In this document: positions 1 through 11,081 of the stretch, piece by piece
Position numbering within the stretch: the stretch's first letter is position 1
Layout of the letters: the number at the start of each line of letters is the position of its first letter
Source: Odiellus spinosus
Taxonomy: Eukaryota > Arthropoda > Arachnida > Opiliones > Phalangiidae
NCBI GenBank assembly: GCA_963920705.1
Contig: OY987230.1
Coordinates: forward strand, 7,068,001 to 7,132,000
Direction of reading: 5' to 3'
Length of the DNA stretch: 64,000 nt
Program-made: the position numbers and the translations under genes
The notes under the pieces: model-generated
What the model was told of the DNA's origin: nothing
Seen by the model: only the letters and a program-made list of their open reading frames with translations
Databases searched by the model: none

Positions 1-297
1 TCTACGTGGAATTGACTAAAAATAAATTCAATTTACGTTGAATTGATTTAAAAATATAATTACTTCAAGAAAGTGACTAAAAATAAAGTTAAAAATATAT
101 TATTTCAATAAAGTGACTAAAAATAAAGTAAAAAAATATATAATTATTGAAATAAGTGACTAAAATTAAAGTAAAAATAAAATTATTTCAATAAAATGAC
201 TAAAAATTAAGTAGAAAATATAATCATTTCAATATGTGACTAAAAATAAAGCTAAAAAATATAATTATTTCAATAAAGTGACTAAAAATCCTTACAA
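1..297. repeat. Degenerate AT-rich tandem repeat, about 46-bp period
   Basis: Six or so imperfect units share the core AAGTGACTAAAAATAAAGT followed by an A/T run and ATTATTTCAATA. The array probably continues beyond the left edge. No coding potential is visible. Confidence 0.75.
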
Positions 298-1000
298 ATT
301 TTTATAATTCTAGTGAATAAATTTACTCATATGGTTTATCAAATAGTTCTCAACTAAAACTAACAATAACCCCGAAAAATTAAATATCAAATATTATCAA
401 ACCTATATTTAACTCACAATGAAAGATAATGTTTCGCAGTAATTTTCTAGTGCTCAAATATAATTAAAAATAAATTTAAACGATCCATTATCCCTTTAAA
501 TTTCAATCTCATTCAACTTTTCATATCTATATACACAGGAAGTAATTAGGAGCGTTCGCTATCAAATTTGAAAAGATCCGGTTAATCTCATATCAAGCGC
601 AAACTCAGCCAGTAAAAAAAGGAAAATATTATTAATAGTATTCATACAAAGCCACTTTTATCAGACTTTCACAAGCGGGCAATGTCAAAAGAAAACATTA
701 AATACGACATATAGCTCGAGGAAACAAATTAAAGAACAACACAGTTAACTCATCCTTAAACTTATTCGAGACTACAAAGAGTAGAAATGATGATAATGCG
801 GGAAGAACCAGGACAAATTAATAACGAAACTTTCTAGATAAGAAAAGGAAAAGGTCCTAAACAACGTATTAAGAACTCACCCAGCATTAGCCAAAGCGTT
901 ATCTATTAAAAACACGAGAAATCCGTGGTTATTCGCGACAGGGACAGGATACGAAATCTAAGTCCAACACGAGTACAATAGAGGAGGGCCAAAACGAATC
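298..1000. other. AT-rich stretch without recognisable gene
   Basis: No open frame of note, tandem array or inverted repeat was recognised here. It may be intron or intergenic DNA next to the GC-richer block that follows. Confidence 0.4.
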
Positions 1001-1440
1001 GCGTTCGCGAGTGCCTCATCCGAAACTTTTCTCGAGACTAAAATCTTTAGAGGCGGTAGCGCTAGCTCTGTCGAAATAACAGAGATGGTGTGGGTGGGTA
1101 TAGAGTGAGGGATGCGGAGGAGCTGAGGGATGATGAAAGGCTGAGGAGAAATAGGAGAGACCGAGGGCGCGCGAATTTTGGCCCGCTAGTCCCCGCTTTT
1201 GTAGGTGATGGAGCTCCGCTCAAGCATCCTTGACGGACTGTGGCTGGAATCAGAATGACCCTAATAGGTCACGTATCCCTATACCGGCGCGGCATACAGT
1301 GGAGGTTTTTCTCCAATAACCTTTACTTCTCTTTCTCTTCTACGGCATCGTCGCTCTTTTGGAACGAAGGAATTTTTCTTCGGGGCATTTTTAGGGTTGA
1401 ACGAATATACGCCGAATGAGAGAGGCCGGGGTCTTTGTTG
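1000..1440. promoter_or_regulatory. GC-richer block, possible promoter or 5'-UTR region
   Basis: Base composition rises clearly above the AT-rich surroundings, with CpG-containing words (GGCGCGCGAA, GCGGTAGCGCTAGC) and a pyrimidine-rich run near 1320-1360. On the minus strand a GGGTGAGT donor-like word occurs near 880-886, so a non-coding first exon reading leftwards is possible. No start codon with a supported reading frame was found. The promoter call is inference from composition only. Confidence 0.25.
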
Positions 1441-1659
1441 GTGCATGAGGGTGTCGTATTTATTTTATCAAGCGCGTGAGATAGAATTCAATTTATTTTA
1501 AATATGATCTTATCAAATATTGATGTTTATATTCTCCAAAGACGTAAATTATTCAAGATCTTCTTGATTTTAAATTCATCGAATAATTAAATTTTCATCG
1601 CGTAGTCTACGTTCAAAAAGGCAAGTTTCAAAGAGGCGTATATCCCCTACGAAAATGGA

Positions 1660-2145
1660 TTGATCATATTTTCAAAATATGATCAACATTTTACCATATA
1701 CTTCCAAAATGTGATCAAACAAATACATTGATATACCATATTTGGTCGGTTTTTGATCAAATTGTACTTAATCTAAATGCATTTGATCCAACAAATAATT
1801 TGATATACCATATTTGGTCGGTTTTGATCAAATTTTAATTCATCTAGATGGATTTGATCCAACAAATAATTTGATATACCATATTTGATTGGTCTATGAT
1901 CAAGTGTATTTCATCTGGATGCTTTTGATCCAACAAATAATTTGATATACCATATTTGGTCGGTTTTGATCAAATTTTAATTCATCTAGATGGATTTGAT
2001 CCAACAAATAATTTGATATACCATATTTGGTCGGTTTTGATCAAATTTAAATTCATCTAGATGCATTTGATATAACAAATAATTTGAAATGTCATATTTG
2101 ATTGGTCCACGATCAAATTGTACTTAGACGCATTTGATCTGACAA
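1660..2145. repeat. Tandem repeat, about 71-bp period
   Basis: Successive copies of AATTTGATATACCATATTTG recur about every 70-71 bases, each followed by a TTGATCAAATT palindrome and ATTCATCTAGATG. Roughly six units are present, the outer ones degenerate. Confidence 0.8.
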
Positions 2146-2159
2146 ATAATTAGGGCGCT

Positions 2160-3200
2160 CTTAGGGCGCAGGATCTTTCAAAATAACTGTGGGTGAGTGT
2201 GTCAATTTCATTATGTATAGTACTCGTAATCAGTGGTCAGGAATAAACAAATTGATTTTGTCGTATTTTACTCTCGAGATAAATCTGAGCTGTTTTGCAG
2301 AGCTGCTATTAAGAGAAACCACCGAATTCTTAGATTTGAATAAACCGCTTTTTAACATCTGTTTTGGAAACAACAACGTACTGATCAATATAATCTGGCA
2401 AAAAAAAAAAAAGACTGGCCCATTCAAACGGAAAACCACTGTCTTGCGTAAATTATTTATAAGCTCGTCTCAAAAATCACTAAGAAAAATCTAAAAATAA
2501 TCAAGCAATTTGGGGGTATATCTATGAATTTACTGTTGATTAAAAGCGTGGTTATGTAAGGCTTCGTTTACTGATTAATGGCGTGTCTGTGGGAGTTGTC
2601 TTTTAGGGGCCTGAGAGATTAATGATGGTGCGGATATTGCATTTTCCGATCACGTACCTTTTGTGTTAATTATTAATAACTCGTTTAATTTAATAATTAT
2701 CGGACGCTAGTGAAATAGGATAGAGACGATAACTGATGAAACTACATTCACTTCCACCTTGAATTGGCAAACACCCAAAATGTTAAAGCTACCAGTTATA
2801 TCACAAGTAAATCATCCTTCGAGTTTATAAGACCACATCCTGCGGGTGACAATGAAGCGAGTCCGATTTTCTCAGTCCATGGTTTCACCCGAAGTATTCC
2901 GAAATTTGTACAGAAAGGCGGACAAGACCCAGTATATTCTTTTTAGAGTAAATCAGACTAGGAATCGCGACGGCCGGGCGAGACAAGCTCCTTCGTTTCG
3001 CGAGAGAAGGGAGTTATTTTCAGTCGATATATTTTCACCGCCGCAAACGTCTTGGACAGTTCAGTGGAATATTCGCACCGTCTACTTAGTTCCAATCTCA
3101 ACCGCTAGAGAGGGCACTTTCAAATTTCGTATCTCTCTACCGTTTAGAGTTTAGGACTTTTTCCTCTATCCTCGGGAGAAAGTTCTGCCGTCAAAACTTT
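2160..3200. other. No supported gene; two short open frames only
   Basis: Open frames at 2189-2494 and 2846-3154 (102 codons, basic, rich in Arg and Ser) have no recognisable motif, signal peptide or membrane segment. The second is the more exon-like because its GC content is higher, but I cannot tie it to splice signals or a family. Confidence 0.25.
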
Positions 3201-3292
3201 CATAAACACGCATAAATCATAATATGCCTTGTTGTAAACTTGAAGCATGATTTACCTGTGGTTATATCTCGTTCATGTACACCCAAAAGATA

Positions 3293-3786
3293 AAGCTCGG
3301 AATTCGTATCTTTTGTTAATTGAATAAAACCATCGTGAATGTCAATCAGATTATGTGTTCGCGAAAAATTATCCATTTCTTATTCGAGTTAACGTATCTT
3401 AATACAAGGCAAATTTTTTACTCGTATTCATTATTGTAGGAAATTGATACGTTATTCATTCGCCGATAAGAACAATTTGAAACTCGAATTTCTTCGCGGA
3501 TTTTAACCCAAATTGTAATCTGGAAGCTAGTCGATTCCTTTCAATTCAGATTCAGATATAATTATTATATTTAATTCTACACGGATTTCGAGAAACGTAT
3601 TCTTATCTTGGCATTATGCGTTTGTTTATTAATAAATACTAATATTTTATCTCCGGGTAATTCGTATCAATACGCGTCTGTTCGTATTTGCGGTTTTATA
3701 TTAACAAACAATTTAGCCCAAATTAAAATATCCTAGTTATTAATGGATATCCTAAGTTATTCATTATTATCCGATTCTGAGCTCTA
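3293..3786. mobile_element. AGCTCGGAAT-family non-autonomous element, full length
   Basis: About 494 bp bounded by AGCTCGGAATTCGTAT and ATCCGATTCTGAGCTCT, which are inverted at their tips. Internal landmarks shared with other copies are TTCGAGAAACGTATTCTTATC, the CGCCGATAAGAACAATTTG block and GATACGTTATTC. Other copies or fragments lie near 26460, 28204, 35905, 45567, 49003 and 63752. No protein is encoded. Superfamily is not assigned. Confidence 0.75.
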
Positions 3787-3789
3787 CCT

Positions 3790-4497
3790 AAAATCTCTAC
3801 GTTGGGCTTCGATTTCTATAACTGGTTATCAAACCAATGTGATTCCGGAATCAATTTGGTCGAGTCGCTTCGACGCAGTTAAAACCGGCAAAAAAATAAC
3901 GAGACGAGCCGAGACATCTTAAAATAACTAGATTCAAATAAAAATTTCTATAAAAAAAAACAAGATTAACTAATTAAGTTGAGACAATTATTTATTAGTT
4001 TTTAAATACTGGGAATTTCTTGAAACGGCGCTAAGCCTTGGCTATGGACTAACCAGTGCTAGCCGTCTTGTCAGCGTGGACAAATGAAATGGAAAAAGCT
4101 TCGTACCGGTTTCGGAAGAGATTTTGCCCTCAAGTATGAATGAGGCTTTATACTCCATGATTTAATAAAGAGTTTGAGAAATTGGACGAAGAATTCGTTA
4201 GCTAACGCTCAATTCATCGATGACGTGTTATGATTAGGTAGTTGCGTTGCGCGTTCTTCGAACTTTCTCATGAACTAATTTGTGAAATCCAAGAACTTAC
4301 AAAGGGAAATCTAATAGGGAATTCCATTGGGTGCTCGAGAGCGAGAGAAATGATTCTGGGAACAAGATTTCTATTCAACTGGGTGAAGCAGAGCGGTAAA
4401 GATCACCTTCGTTGTATTCCACTGGGAAAATCAAGCGCGAGCTCGCGAGGCAGGTTTTTGGCTGACTTTTTCGAGGGAGAAGCCACTGATTTGTTGC
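3790..4497. other. Unassigned sequence with one short open frame
   Basis: An open frame at 4242-4595 starts at a TTG, runs into the adjacent MITE and shows no recognised domain. I regard it as chance. Nothing else is seen apart from AT-rich sequence. Confidence 0.35.
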
Positions 4498-5058
4498 TAG
4501 AGGTCGGGGTTTGGACAAGATATTTGTCATTATTTTATCTTTATCAAAAGTCAATCACTTTATTCCATAAAAGTAAACAACGCCCCTTAGCTTAATACTA
4601 TCGGCAAAGGGCCAGGTAAACGTACTAGCCCATCACTTAAACTAACCATAAAAGTCGTGACTCCTGTCTGGCTGGAGTGATTTGGACTCTTCCTCGATAT
4701 TTTGAGTCAGGAGAGAGGGACTGAATTTAGACGGGCCGCGCTTGGCTTTATTGTCTCCCCCCCAACTGGGCAATTTCTCCAAATCCGATCACTATTTACA
4801 CGGCGACTGCGGCCGCTAGAGTGTCTCGAATCAGAATCTGCCGGTACAATTACCCGGACCTTTGCTGATAGCTTTAAGCTACGGGGTGTTGTTTCCTTCT
4901 ATACAATAAAGTGATACACTTATCTCTATTCATAATTTGAAATTATTCGTGGGAAGTCTATGATAAATGCAATGTAAATATTTAACTGATAATTATTATT
5001 AATAATTAAGTCATTATTCAAATATTTGTTGATTATCTTGTTCAAACCTCGACCTCTA
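4498..5058. mobile_element. hAT-type MITE (TAGAGGTCGGGG ends) split by a nested insertion
   Basis: The ends TAGAGGTCGGGGTTTGGACA and TGTTCAAACCTCGACCTCTA are inverted copies, as in the other members of this family. The expected junction ATCTTTATTCATAATTTG is broken at about 4545 and resumes at about 4923. The inserted piece has short inverted tips ATCACTTTATT and AATAAAGTGAT, so it looks like a second MITE. Confidence 0.7.
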
Positions 5059-5128
5059 TTTGTTGCGGTAATTCATAGCACTTTGAGAGTGGTTCAGAGG
5101 AATTCGCTAATACACAGATATAACGTAG

Positions 5129-5323
5129 AAAAGGGGAGCCCAGCCAATCAGAATATTTCTTTGAGAAAGTCTTACGTGTTATGTTAGATGGTGCCACAGT
5201 CTCTTTTGCTCGAATTGATATCGTTTTTTATGGGAAATGTGGCGCCACCTTTTGTGGACTTTCCGCTTTTATATATAATATTGTGAAAAAAAGACGAGAT
5301 TTGATTGGCTCGCCTCCCCTTTA
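5129..5323. mobile_element. Fold-back element of about 195 bp
   Basis: The arm AAAAGGGGAGCCCAGCCAATCA is mirrored by TGATTGGCTCGCCTCCCCTT about 170 bp further on. A second inner inverted pair (GGTGCCAC and GTGGCGCCACC) supports a fold-back MITE. No coding capacity. Confidence 0.6.
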
Positions 5324-5339
5324 TCTCCCGAGCGGGATT

Positions 5340-7429
5340 CAAAATGGTTGTCGACCTGTATAAGTTGGAAATTTAAAAGTACTTATTTAAATACCATTTT
5401 TTCCCAATTTAGCTCTTTTATGTGCTAAATAACATATGGTCTAATAAATGTAAAAATTAAGTTATGGCGTGTTACACACGATTTTCTTCTGTCTCCCTTT
5501 AAAGTTCTTTGCGAGTTATTTAAGTAAACTATAATATTCGAAGTAAAGTTGCCGCTAAGCGAACAAAATACATAAAACACGAGAGAAAATAAATTTATAG
5601 CAAGCTTCTTTCAACGTTATAACGCGATTTCCACGGAATATTTAGCGTAAAATCCATAATGACCCAAATCCTTCGGCCACGCCATCATAAACCATATCCC
5701 ACGCACTCTTGAAGAGCCCGGAGTAAGAAATAAAAGGAACAAAAACTCTTCTCTACAATAGAGCTATAGGTTTGCAAACGAAGTAGGTGGAGGCTATTCA
5801 CTTCGAGTTATATATAAATACCTATCGGAAAGCCATAATACCTTTCTAACGATAAAGGGGCTCTACTCGTAAACAACTCTATCGACTATGCCCGGTATAG
5901 GGGTGCCTGGAACCATAGAGGAACTGACCAATTTCTTACGCCTAAGAGCCAACCCGGAGAGAAATAGCAAATACAAGGATATAAAAGAAAAGAAATTGGA
6001 TGGGAGTGATAGAAAAATGTGTGTATGAGGATAAAAAGATGAAGTGGAGAAAAAAATAAAATGAAAATCATTTAGTAAAGGATAAGTCTCTCGCGGAAAT
6101 TACCCTAATTGGTAAATTACGGGGTAATTTTACGGTATTCACAAAATTACTTGAATTTATCACTGGCTCCGGGTATACACTGCCAAAGCATGGAAAAATT
6201 ATTGATCGACTTCAAAAAAGGATAAAAGACAGGAACACCCTCTAGGTCAGTGTATGTATGCAGTAAGCCTTGTCAAGGACGGAAATATGCACAAGTCACT
6301 GGACAATTGTCCAATAAAATTTCTTATTTCTGTCCCTGAGCCGGACAGGAATTGTTAAGAGATGAGGTTAAACTAACGATCCTTTTTATAATTTGACATT
6401 AATTTAAAGAATTTCTGATTTTTCCTCGGCTTTTTTGGACTAATTTTCGGCATATTACAGGGTAATTTCGTAATTAAACTAAAGAATTCAAAAATTTGCA
6501 AATTAAAACAATTACTGCACACATTTTTCCTCTCCTATTCTTAATCCTGAGGAGTGCATAAACCTGAAACTAAATCTCCTTCAAGTTACGTAGGCCCGTG
6601 AAGCCACCTAGGCATCTAAATAGACATTTATCTCCAAAACTTGGAAAATAGGGTGATTTAGGGACAATATTTTAATCTTAGGGTGGTTTAGGGACCAGTG
6701 AACGAAATATGAACTTAGAGAATTCTAGGGATTAGATGTAAGCCTTGTAATCCTAAGTGTTCTTTTCAAAACTTCATAGTCACGTAGGTGGGTTTTAACG
6801 AGACTTATCCTTTAAGGAAGAAAGCGGCAAAGTGGGGATAAGACGCAAACCCTATCGATTCCCTATAGTTGCTCCAGACCGCCTCCAAAAAATAAATCAA
6901 AGTTTGCGCCCCAAAAAGCGTTTTCAAAAGCTGCAACGATGCAGTGGGACCAAAAACACACCGAAAATTCTGACCGCTAACAATATGTTATATATTTTCT
7001 CATTCAAAAAGAATTGCCTTCGTAAAACTACTTTTATCCCTATGAGGTTTAACGTAGCGTATTGCTACGGACATAGTCGCGCCATATAGTTTGAAGTTGG
7101 TTTAAAACCACAAGCAGAGACTAGCAACCACTAGCTGGACCATGGTAATATGCTATATGGTTGGACATATACATCATTTTAATGATTTTATCTAGTGCTC
7201 CCAACTGCGGACAGATATTTGTTCGGTCAATAGATAAAACCGATATATTTTAACTGGTTTTAAATCGAATAAACCTATTTTTTAATCTAAATCCATGAAA
7301 CGGATACAGTGCAGGCCTGATACTCACTTACACTGTAAAAAATAGTGTTAGTGACTAACAGCTTTAAAAATAGTAATAAAATCGTGACGAAAAAGTGACT
7401 AAGAAAACCCAATCTTTTGAAGTTAAAAA
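5340..7429. other. Two kilobases without a supported gene
   Basis: No exon was recognised. Around 6650-6710 the phrase GGGTGATTTAGGGAC and GGGTGGTTTAGGGACC appears, a repeat motif seen again at 59335-59460 and 62195-62255. The short open frame at 6832-7089 has no recognisable features. Confidence 0.35.
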
Positions 7430-7487
7430 AATATCACACGTTTTAACTTTATTGCGGAACTCTTTACCATATTATAAATCATATCAC
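7430..7487 (-). repeat. Inverted-repeat arm matching 8074-8130
   Basis: The minus-strand word ATGGTAAAGAGTTCCGC and its flanks recur on the plus strand at 8074-8130, and again at about 21078-21130 in copy 2. It directly follows the 18S fragment on the minus strand, so it may be the next, heavily derived, part of an 18S sequence. Confidence 0.6.
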
Positions 7488-7512
7488 AAATAGCAACAGC
7501 TGATTTCTTTTC

Positions 7513-7612
7513 TATTTCTCTAATTTAATGAGCCATTCGCGGCTTCAGCTTATTTCGGCATGTACTTGGACGTGTCTTAGTCTTTGAGACTACTGGCAGG
7601 ATCAACCGGGTA
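7513..7612 (-). pseudogene. 18S rRNA 5'-end fragment
   Basis: Read on the minus strand from 7612, the sequence opens TACCCGGTTGATCCTGCCAG and continues through TCAAAGACTAAG, GTACATGCCGAA and ends with CCGCGAATGGCTCATTAAAT. These are the hallmark words of the 5' end of eukaryotic nuclear small-subunit rRNA, in the correct order over about 100 nt. It is not intact: the segment between TAGTC and TCAAAG lacks about nine bases present in typical 18S, and several positions differ. After about 7513 the similarity drops sharply. I call it a diverged pseudogene fragment rather than a working gene because no continuous 18S follows on this strand. Beyond it lies an arm (7430-7487) that is inverted relative to 8074-8130. 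Confidence 0.8.
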
Positions 7613-7993
7613 ACAACATTCAAAAAAACGTTACAACGTCGAGTCAATATTAAAAGGAATAGTTCCTCGTTAATTTCTGGATAACCAAAATAGGCTAGTT
7701 ACTTTTTTAGATAGCTAAGCCTAAAGGCTCGTTTTCAATCAAGATTCTTGGGCCAAGAATCGAGCTTTTACTTGAAATCAAAATTGAAGCTTAAATCAAG
7801 CTTCAAGTTTTATCAATACTCGTAAATAGTATTTCTTCTTTCCTTTAATAAGTTCGGAAGTTTCAAAGTTTAAACCCTATGATTCTCTCTTCTTATTATC
7901 CTTTCATTTTTTTAATATTAAAACAATATTTATCAGTAATTAATAGTAGTTTTAAGAAGCAGTCTTTGAAAGCGTTCTTCCCATTATAACTTA
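7613..7993. other. AT-rich spacer between rRNA fragment and duplicated locus
   Basis: Contains a small inverted repeat around TTCTTGGGCCAAGAA (near 7745) and Ile/Lys-codon-like AT runs. No gene seen. Confidence 0.35.
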
Positions 7994-8073
7994 TCCGGTT
8001 AAATTCGAGGACTAATTATGAGCTAAAACATTATTTAGTATTCTACAGATGGAGTCTTTTACTTAATAAAAAA

Positions 8074-8240
8074 GTGATAATTTATAATATGGTAAAGAGT
8101 TCCGCGATAAAGTTAAAACACGAGATATTTCCCTGGGAGCCTTTTTTATCCGAAGCCTAGCAGCGCCAAAAATAAAAATGAACAGACCCTGGAAACTATC
8201 TGGCGGGCTTCTCAAATATTAAATCAAATACGGTTAAAAA
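8074..8240 (+). pseudogene. Possible highly derived continuation of 18S rRNA
   Basis: Words resemble 18S segments in order: ATAATATGGTAAAGAGTTCC for the GTGGTAATTCTAGAGC region, then CCTGGGAGCCTTTTTTATCC, then TCTGGCGGGCTTCTCAAATA for the GGCGATGCTTCATTCAAATA region. A segment here is repeated inverted next to the unmistakable 18S 5' end at 7513-7612, and the whole is repeated in copy 2 (about 21078-21235). The similarity is my reading by eye and needs an alignment. It may also be coincidence. Confidence 0.35.
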
Positions 8241-8473
8241 GACAATTTTCAAAAGATAAATACCAGAAAAACTCATTAACCATTCGAGTTTGCATTGACA
8301 GAGCAAAGTGACTGGGAAAAGAAAAATTATTTTAACGACAACAATCAGTAATAAGTATTAAGTAGATTTATAGCCGATTATAAATTTGACCTTTTTAAGT
8401 TTTTTCACTTTTAAAGCCACAAATTTTAAGTTTTAAATTTCTAATTTATTTTCCCATACTATTGCGCGATCCC

Positions 8474-8715
8474 CAGCACAGTGTAGAGGTATTTCAAAGT
8501 AAATGTTTGGCGCGAGACGAGGCTCGAACGAGCCAATGAGACATAGCCTCCTCGATCACGCGCTCGCGATAATTCCAACCGTTATTCACGCGCCATTTTA
8601 AAGTTTAAACAGTGAACAGCTCTCGTTAAGCCTCGTCAAAGCTCAGTTAGTTTTGAAATTTGTTTAGTGTTTTACAATAACCGTAAGAGTAAATCTAAAC
8701 CGACGAATCTCCAAC
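8474..8715 (+). promoter_or_regulatory. Conserved upstream/5'-UTR block of locus copy 1
   Basis: Conserved between copies 1 and 2, and in pieces in copy 3, from CAGCACAGTGTAGAGGTA to the start codon. It contains the perfect palindrome GGCTCGAACGAGCC followed by CCAAT, then CCTCCTCGATCACGCGCTCG, CGCCATTTTAAAGTTTAAAC and GAACAGCTCTCGTT. No clear TATA box is visible. I infer promoter plus 5' UTR from conservation and position. Confidence 0.45.
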
Positions 8716-8754
8716 ATGGATTTAAAGCGATGTCCTGAATGCGGATATCAGAAT
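8716..8754 (+). CDS. Exon 1 of predicted spliced mini-gene, copy 1
   Basis: Thirteen codons from ATG encode MDLKRCPECGYQN, followed directly by a consensus donor GTAAGT. The Cys-x2-Cys pair resembles half of a zinc ribbon or zinc knuckle. Splicing to the acceptor at 11423 keeps the frame and gives VSTLRKRARCHR and then a Lys/Ile-rich tail, for a peptide of about 45 residues ending at TAA 11520-11522. The ATG, donor and acceptor all recur in copies 2 and 3. Against a coding role, copy 3 exon 2 is altered and loses the Cys and His. Without splicing the frame runs on into the minisatellite as far as 10734, which gives an alternative low-complexity product. No family is recognised. Whether the transcript is coding or a structured non-coding RNA is open. 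Confidence 0.45.
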
Positions 8755-8815
8755 GTAAGTTATTTTTTTGATCTAACTAATGCTGGGTCTTGGAATTATG
8801 ATTTCGACCCGCTAG

Positions 8816-11055
8816 CGTTTCCCTTTCCTTACCCGCAAGGGTTTTCCTTTCCTTACCCGCAAGGGTTTTCCTTTCCTTACCCGCAAGGGTTTCCCTTTCC
8901 CGACCCGCAAGGGTTTCCCTTTCCCGACCCGAAAGGGTTTTCCTTTCCTTACCCGCAAGGGTATCCCTTTCCCTACCCGCAAGGGTTTTCCTTTCCCGAC
9001 CCGCAAGGGTTTTCCTTTCCCGACCCGCAAGGGTTTCCCTTTCCCGACCCGCAAGGGTTTCCCTTTCCCGACCCGCAAGGGTTTCCCTTTCCCGACCCGC
9101 AAGGGTTTCCCTTTCCCGACCCGCAAGGGTTTCCTTTTCCTGACCCGCAAGGGTTTCCTTTTCCTGACCCGCAAGGGTTTCCTTTTCCCGACCCGCAAGG
9201 GTTTCCCTTTCCCGACCCGCAAGGGTTTTACTTTCCTGACCCGCAAGGGTTTTCCTTTCCTGACCCGCAAGGGTTTTCCTTTCCTGACCCGCAAGGGTTT
9301 TCCTTTCCTGACCCGCAAGGGTTTTCCCTTCCTGACCCGCAAGGGTTTTCCCTTCCTGACCCGCAAGGGTTTCCTTTTCCCGACCCGCAAGGGTTTCCTT
9401 TTCCCGACCCGCAAGGGTTTTACTTTCCTGACCCGCAAGGGTTTTCCTTTCCTGACCCGCAAGGGTTTTCCTTTCCTGACCCGCAAGGGTTTTCCTTTCC
9501 TGACCCGCAAGGGTTTTCCCTTCCTGACCCGCAAGGGTTTTCCCTTCCTGACCCGCAAGGGTTTTCCCTTCCTGACCCGCAAGGGTTTCCTTTTCCCGAC
9601 CCGCAAGGGTTTCCTTTTCCCGACCCGCAAGGGTTTCCTTTTCCCGACCCGCAAGGGTTTCCTTTTCCCGACCCGCAAGGGTTTCCTTTTCCCGACCCGC
9701 AAGGGTTTCCCTTTCCCGACCCGCAAGGGTTTCCTTTTCCCAACCCGCAAGGGTTTCCTTTTCCCGACCCGCAAGGGTTTTCCCTTCCTGACCCGCAAGG
9801 GTTTCCTTTTCCCGACCCGCAAGGGTTTTCCCTTCCCGACCCGCAAGGGTTTTCCCTTCCTGACCCGCAAGGGTTTTCCCTTCCTGACCCGCAAGGGTTT
9901 CCTTTTCCCGACCCGCAAGGGTTTCCTTTTCCCGACCCGCAAGGGTTTCCTTTTCCCGACCCGCAAGGGTTTCCTTTTCCCGACCCGCAAGGGTTTTACT
10001 TTCCTGACCCGCAAGGGTTTTCCTTTCCTGACCCGCAAGGGTTTTCCTTTCCTGACCCGCAAGGGTTTTCCTTTCCTGACCCGCAAGGGTTTTCCCTTCC
10101 TGACCCGCAAGGGTTTTCCCTTCCTGACCCGCAAGGGTTTTCCCTTCCTGACCCGCAAGGGTTTCCTTTTCCCGACCCGCAAGGGTTTCCTTTTCCCGAC
10201 CCGCAAGGGTTTCCTTTTCCCGACCCGCAAGGGTTTCCTTTTCCTGACCCGCAAGGGTTTCCTTTTCCCGACCCGCAAGGGTTTCCCTTTCCCGACCCGC
10301 AAGGGTTTCCTTTTCCCAACCCGCAAGGGTTTCCTTTTCCCAACCCGCAAGGGTTTTCCCTTCCTGACCCGCAAGGGTTTTCCCTTCCTGACCCGCAAGG
10401 GTTTTCCCTTCCTGACCCGCAAGGGTTTTCCTTTCCAGACCCGCAAGGGTTTTCCTTTCCCGACCCGCAAGGGTTTTCCTTTCCCGACCCGCAAGGGTTT
10501 TCCTTTTCCCGACCCGCAAGGGTTTCCCTTTCCCGACCCGCAAGGGTTTCCTTTTCCCGACCCGCAAGGGTTTCCCTTCCTGACCCGCAAGGGTTTTCCT
10601 TTCCTGACCCGCAAGGGTTTTCCTTTCCTGACCCGCAAGGGTTTTCCTTTCCTGACCCGCAAGGGTTTTCCTTTCCTGACCCGCAAGGGTTTCCTTTTCC
10701 TGACCCGCAAGGGTTTTCCCTTCCTGACCCGTAAGGGTTTCCCTTTCCTGACCCGCAAGGGTTTCCCTTTCCTGACCCGCAAGGGTTTCCCTTTCCTGAC
10801 CCGCAAGGGTTTCCCTTTCCTGACCCGCAAGGGTTTCCTTTTCCTGACCCGTAAGGGTTTCCCTTTCCTGACCCGCAAGGGTTTCCCTTTCCCGACCCGC
10901 AAGGGTATCCCTTTCCTGACCCGCAAGGGTTTCCCTTTCCTGACCCGCAAGGGTTTCCCTTTCCTGACCCGCAAGGGTTTCCCTTTCCTGACCCGCTAGG
11001 GTTTCCCTTTCCTGACCCGCTAGGGTTTCCCTTTCCTGACCCGCTAGGGTTTCCC
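8816..11055 (+). repeat. 24-bp minisatellite, about 93 units (copy 1)
   Basis: Unit: ACCCGCAAGGGTTT core plus a 10-nt pyrimidine-rich spacer of variable sequence (for example CCCTTTCCCG, TCCCTTCCTG, TACTTTCCTG). The core hardly varies inside the array: interior changes seen are GAAA at 8931, and GTAA at 10731 and 10851, in place of GCAA. The last three units have GCTA. One unit of 25 bp (10487-10511) is followed three units later by one of 23 bp (10560-10582). Since 24 is divisible by three and stops are rare, several frames on both strands are open. In the exon 1 frame the unit reads PFPDPQGF. Blocks of identical variant order recur, showing expansion by block duplication. Confidence 0.95.
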
Positions 11056-11081
11056 GTACTTTAAGATTAACCATAGTTTAA

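Noticed and set aside
8831..11051. Resemblance to a CRISPR array (regular short repeat with variable spacers).
   Set aside because: The spacer is only about 10-12 nt, low in complexity and itself repeated; unit length is 24 bp; the setting is eukaryotic and no cas genes are present.
8777..11074. Very long minus-strand open frames over the 24-bp array (765 and 720 codons, Arg/Lys/Glu-rich).
   Set aside because: They arise because the unit length is a multiple of three and its complement has no stops. The same happens at 21797-23037. No start context, splice signal or conserved non-repeat part supports them.
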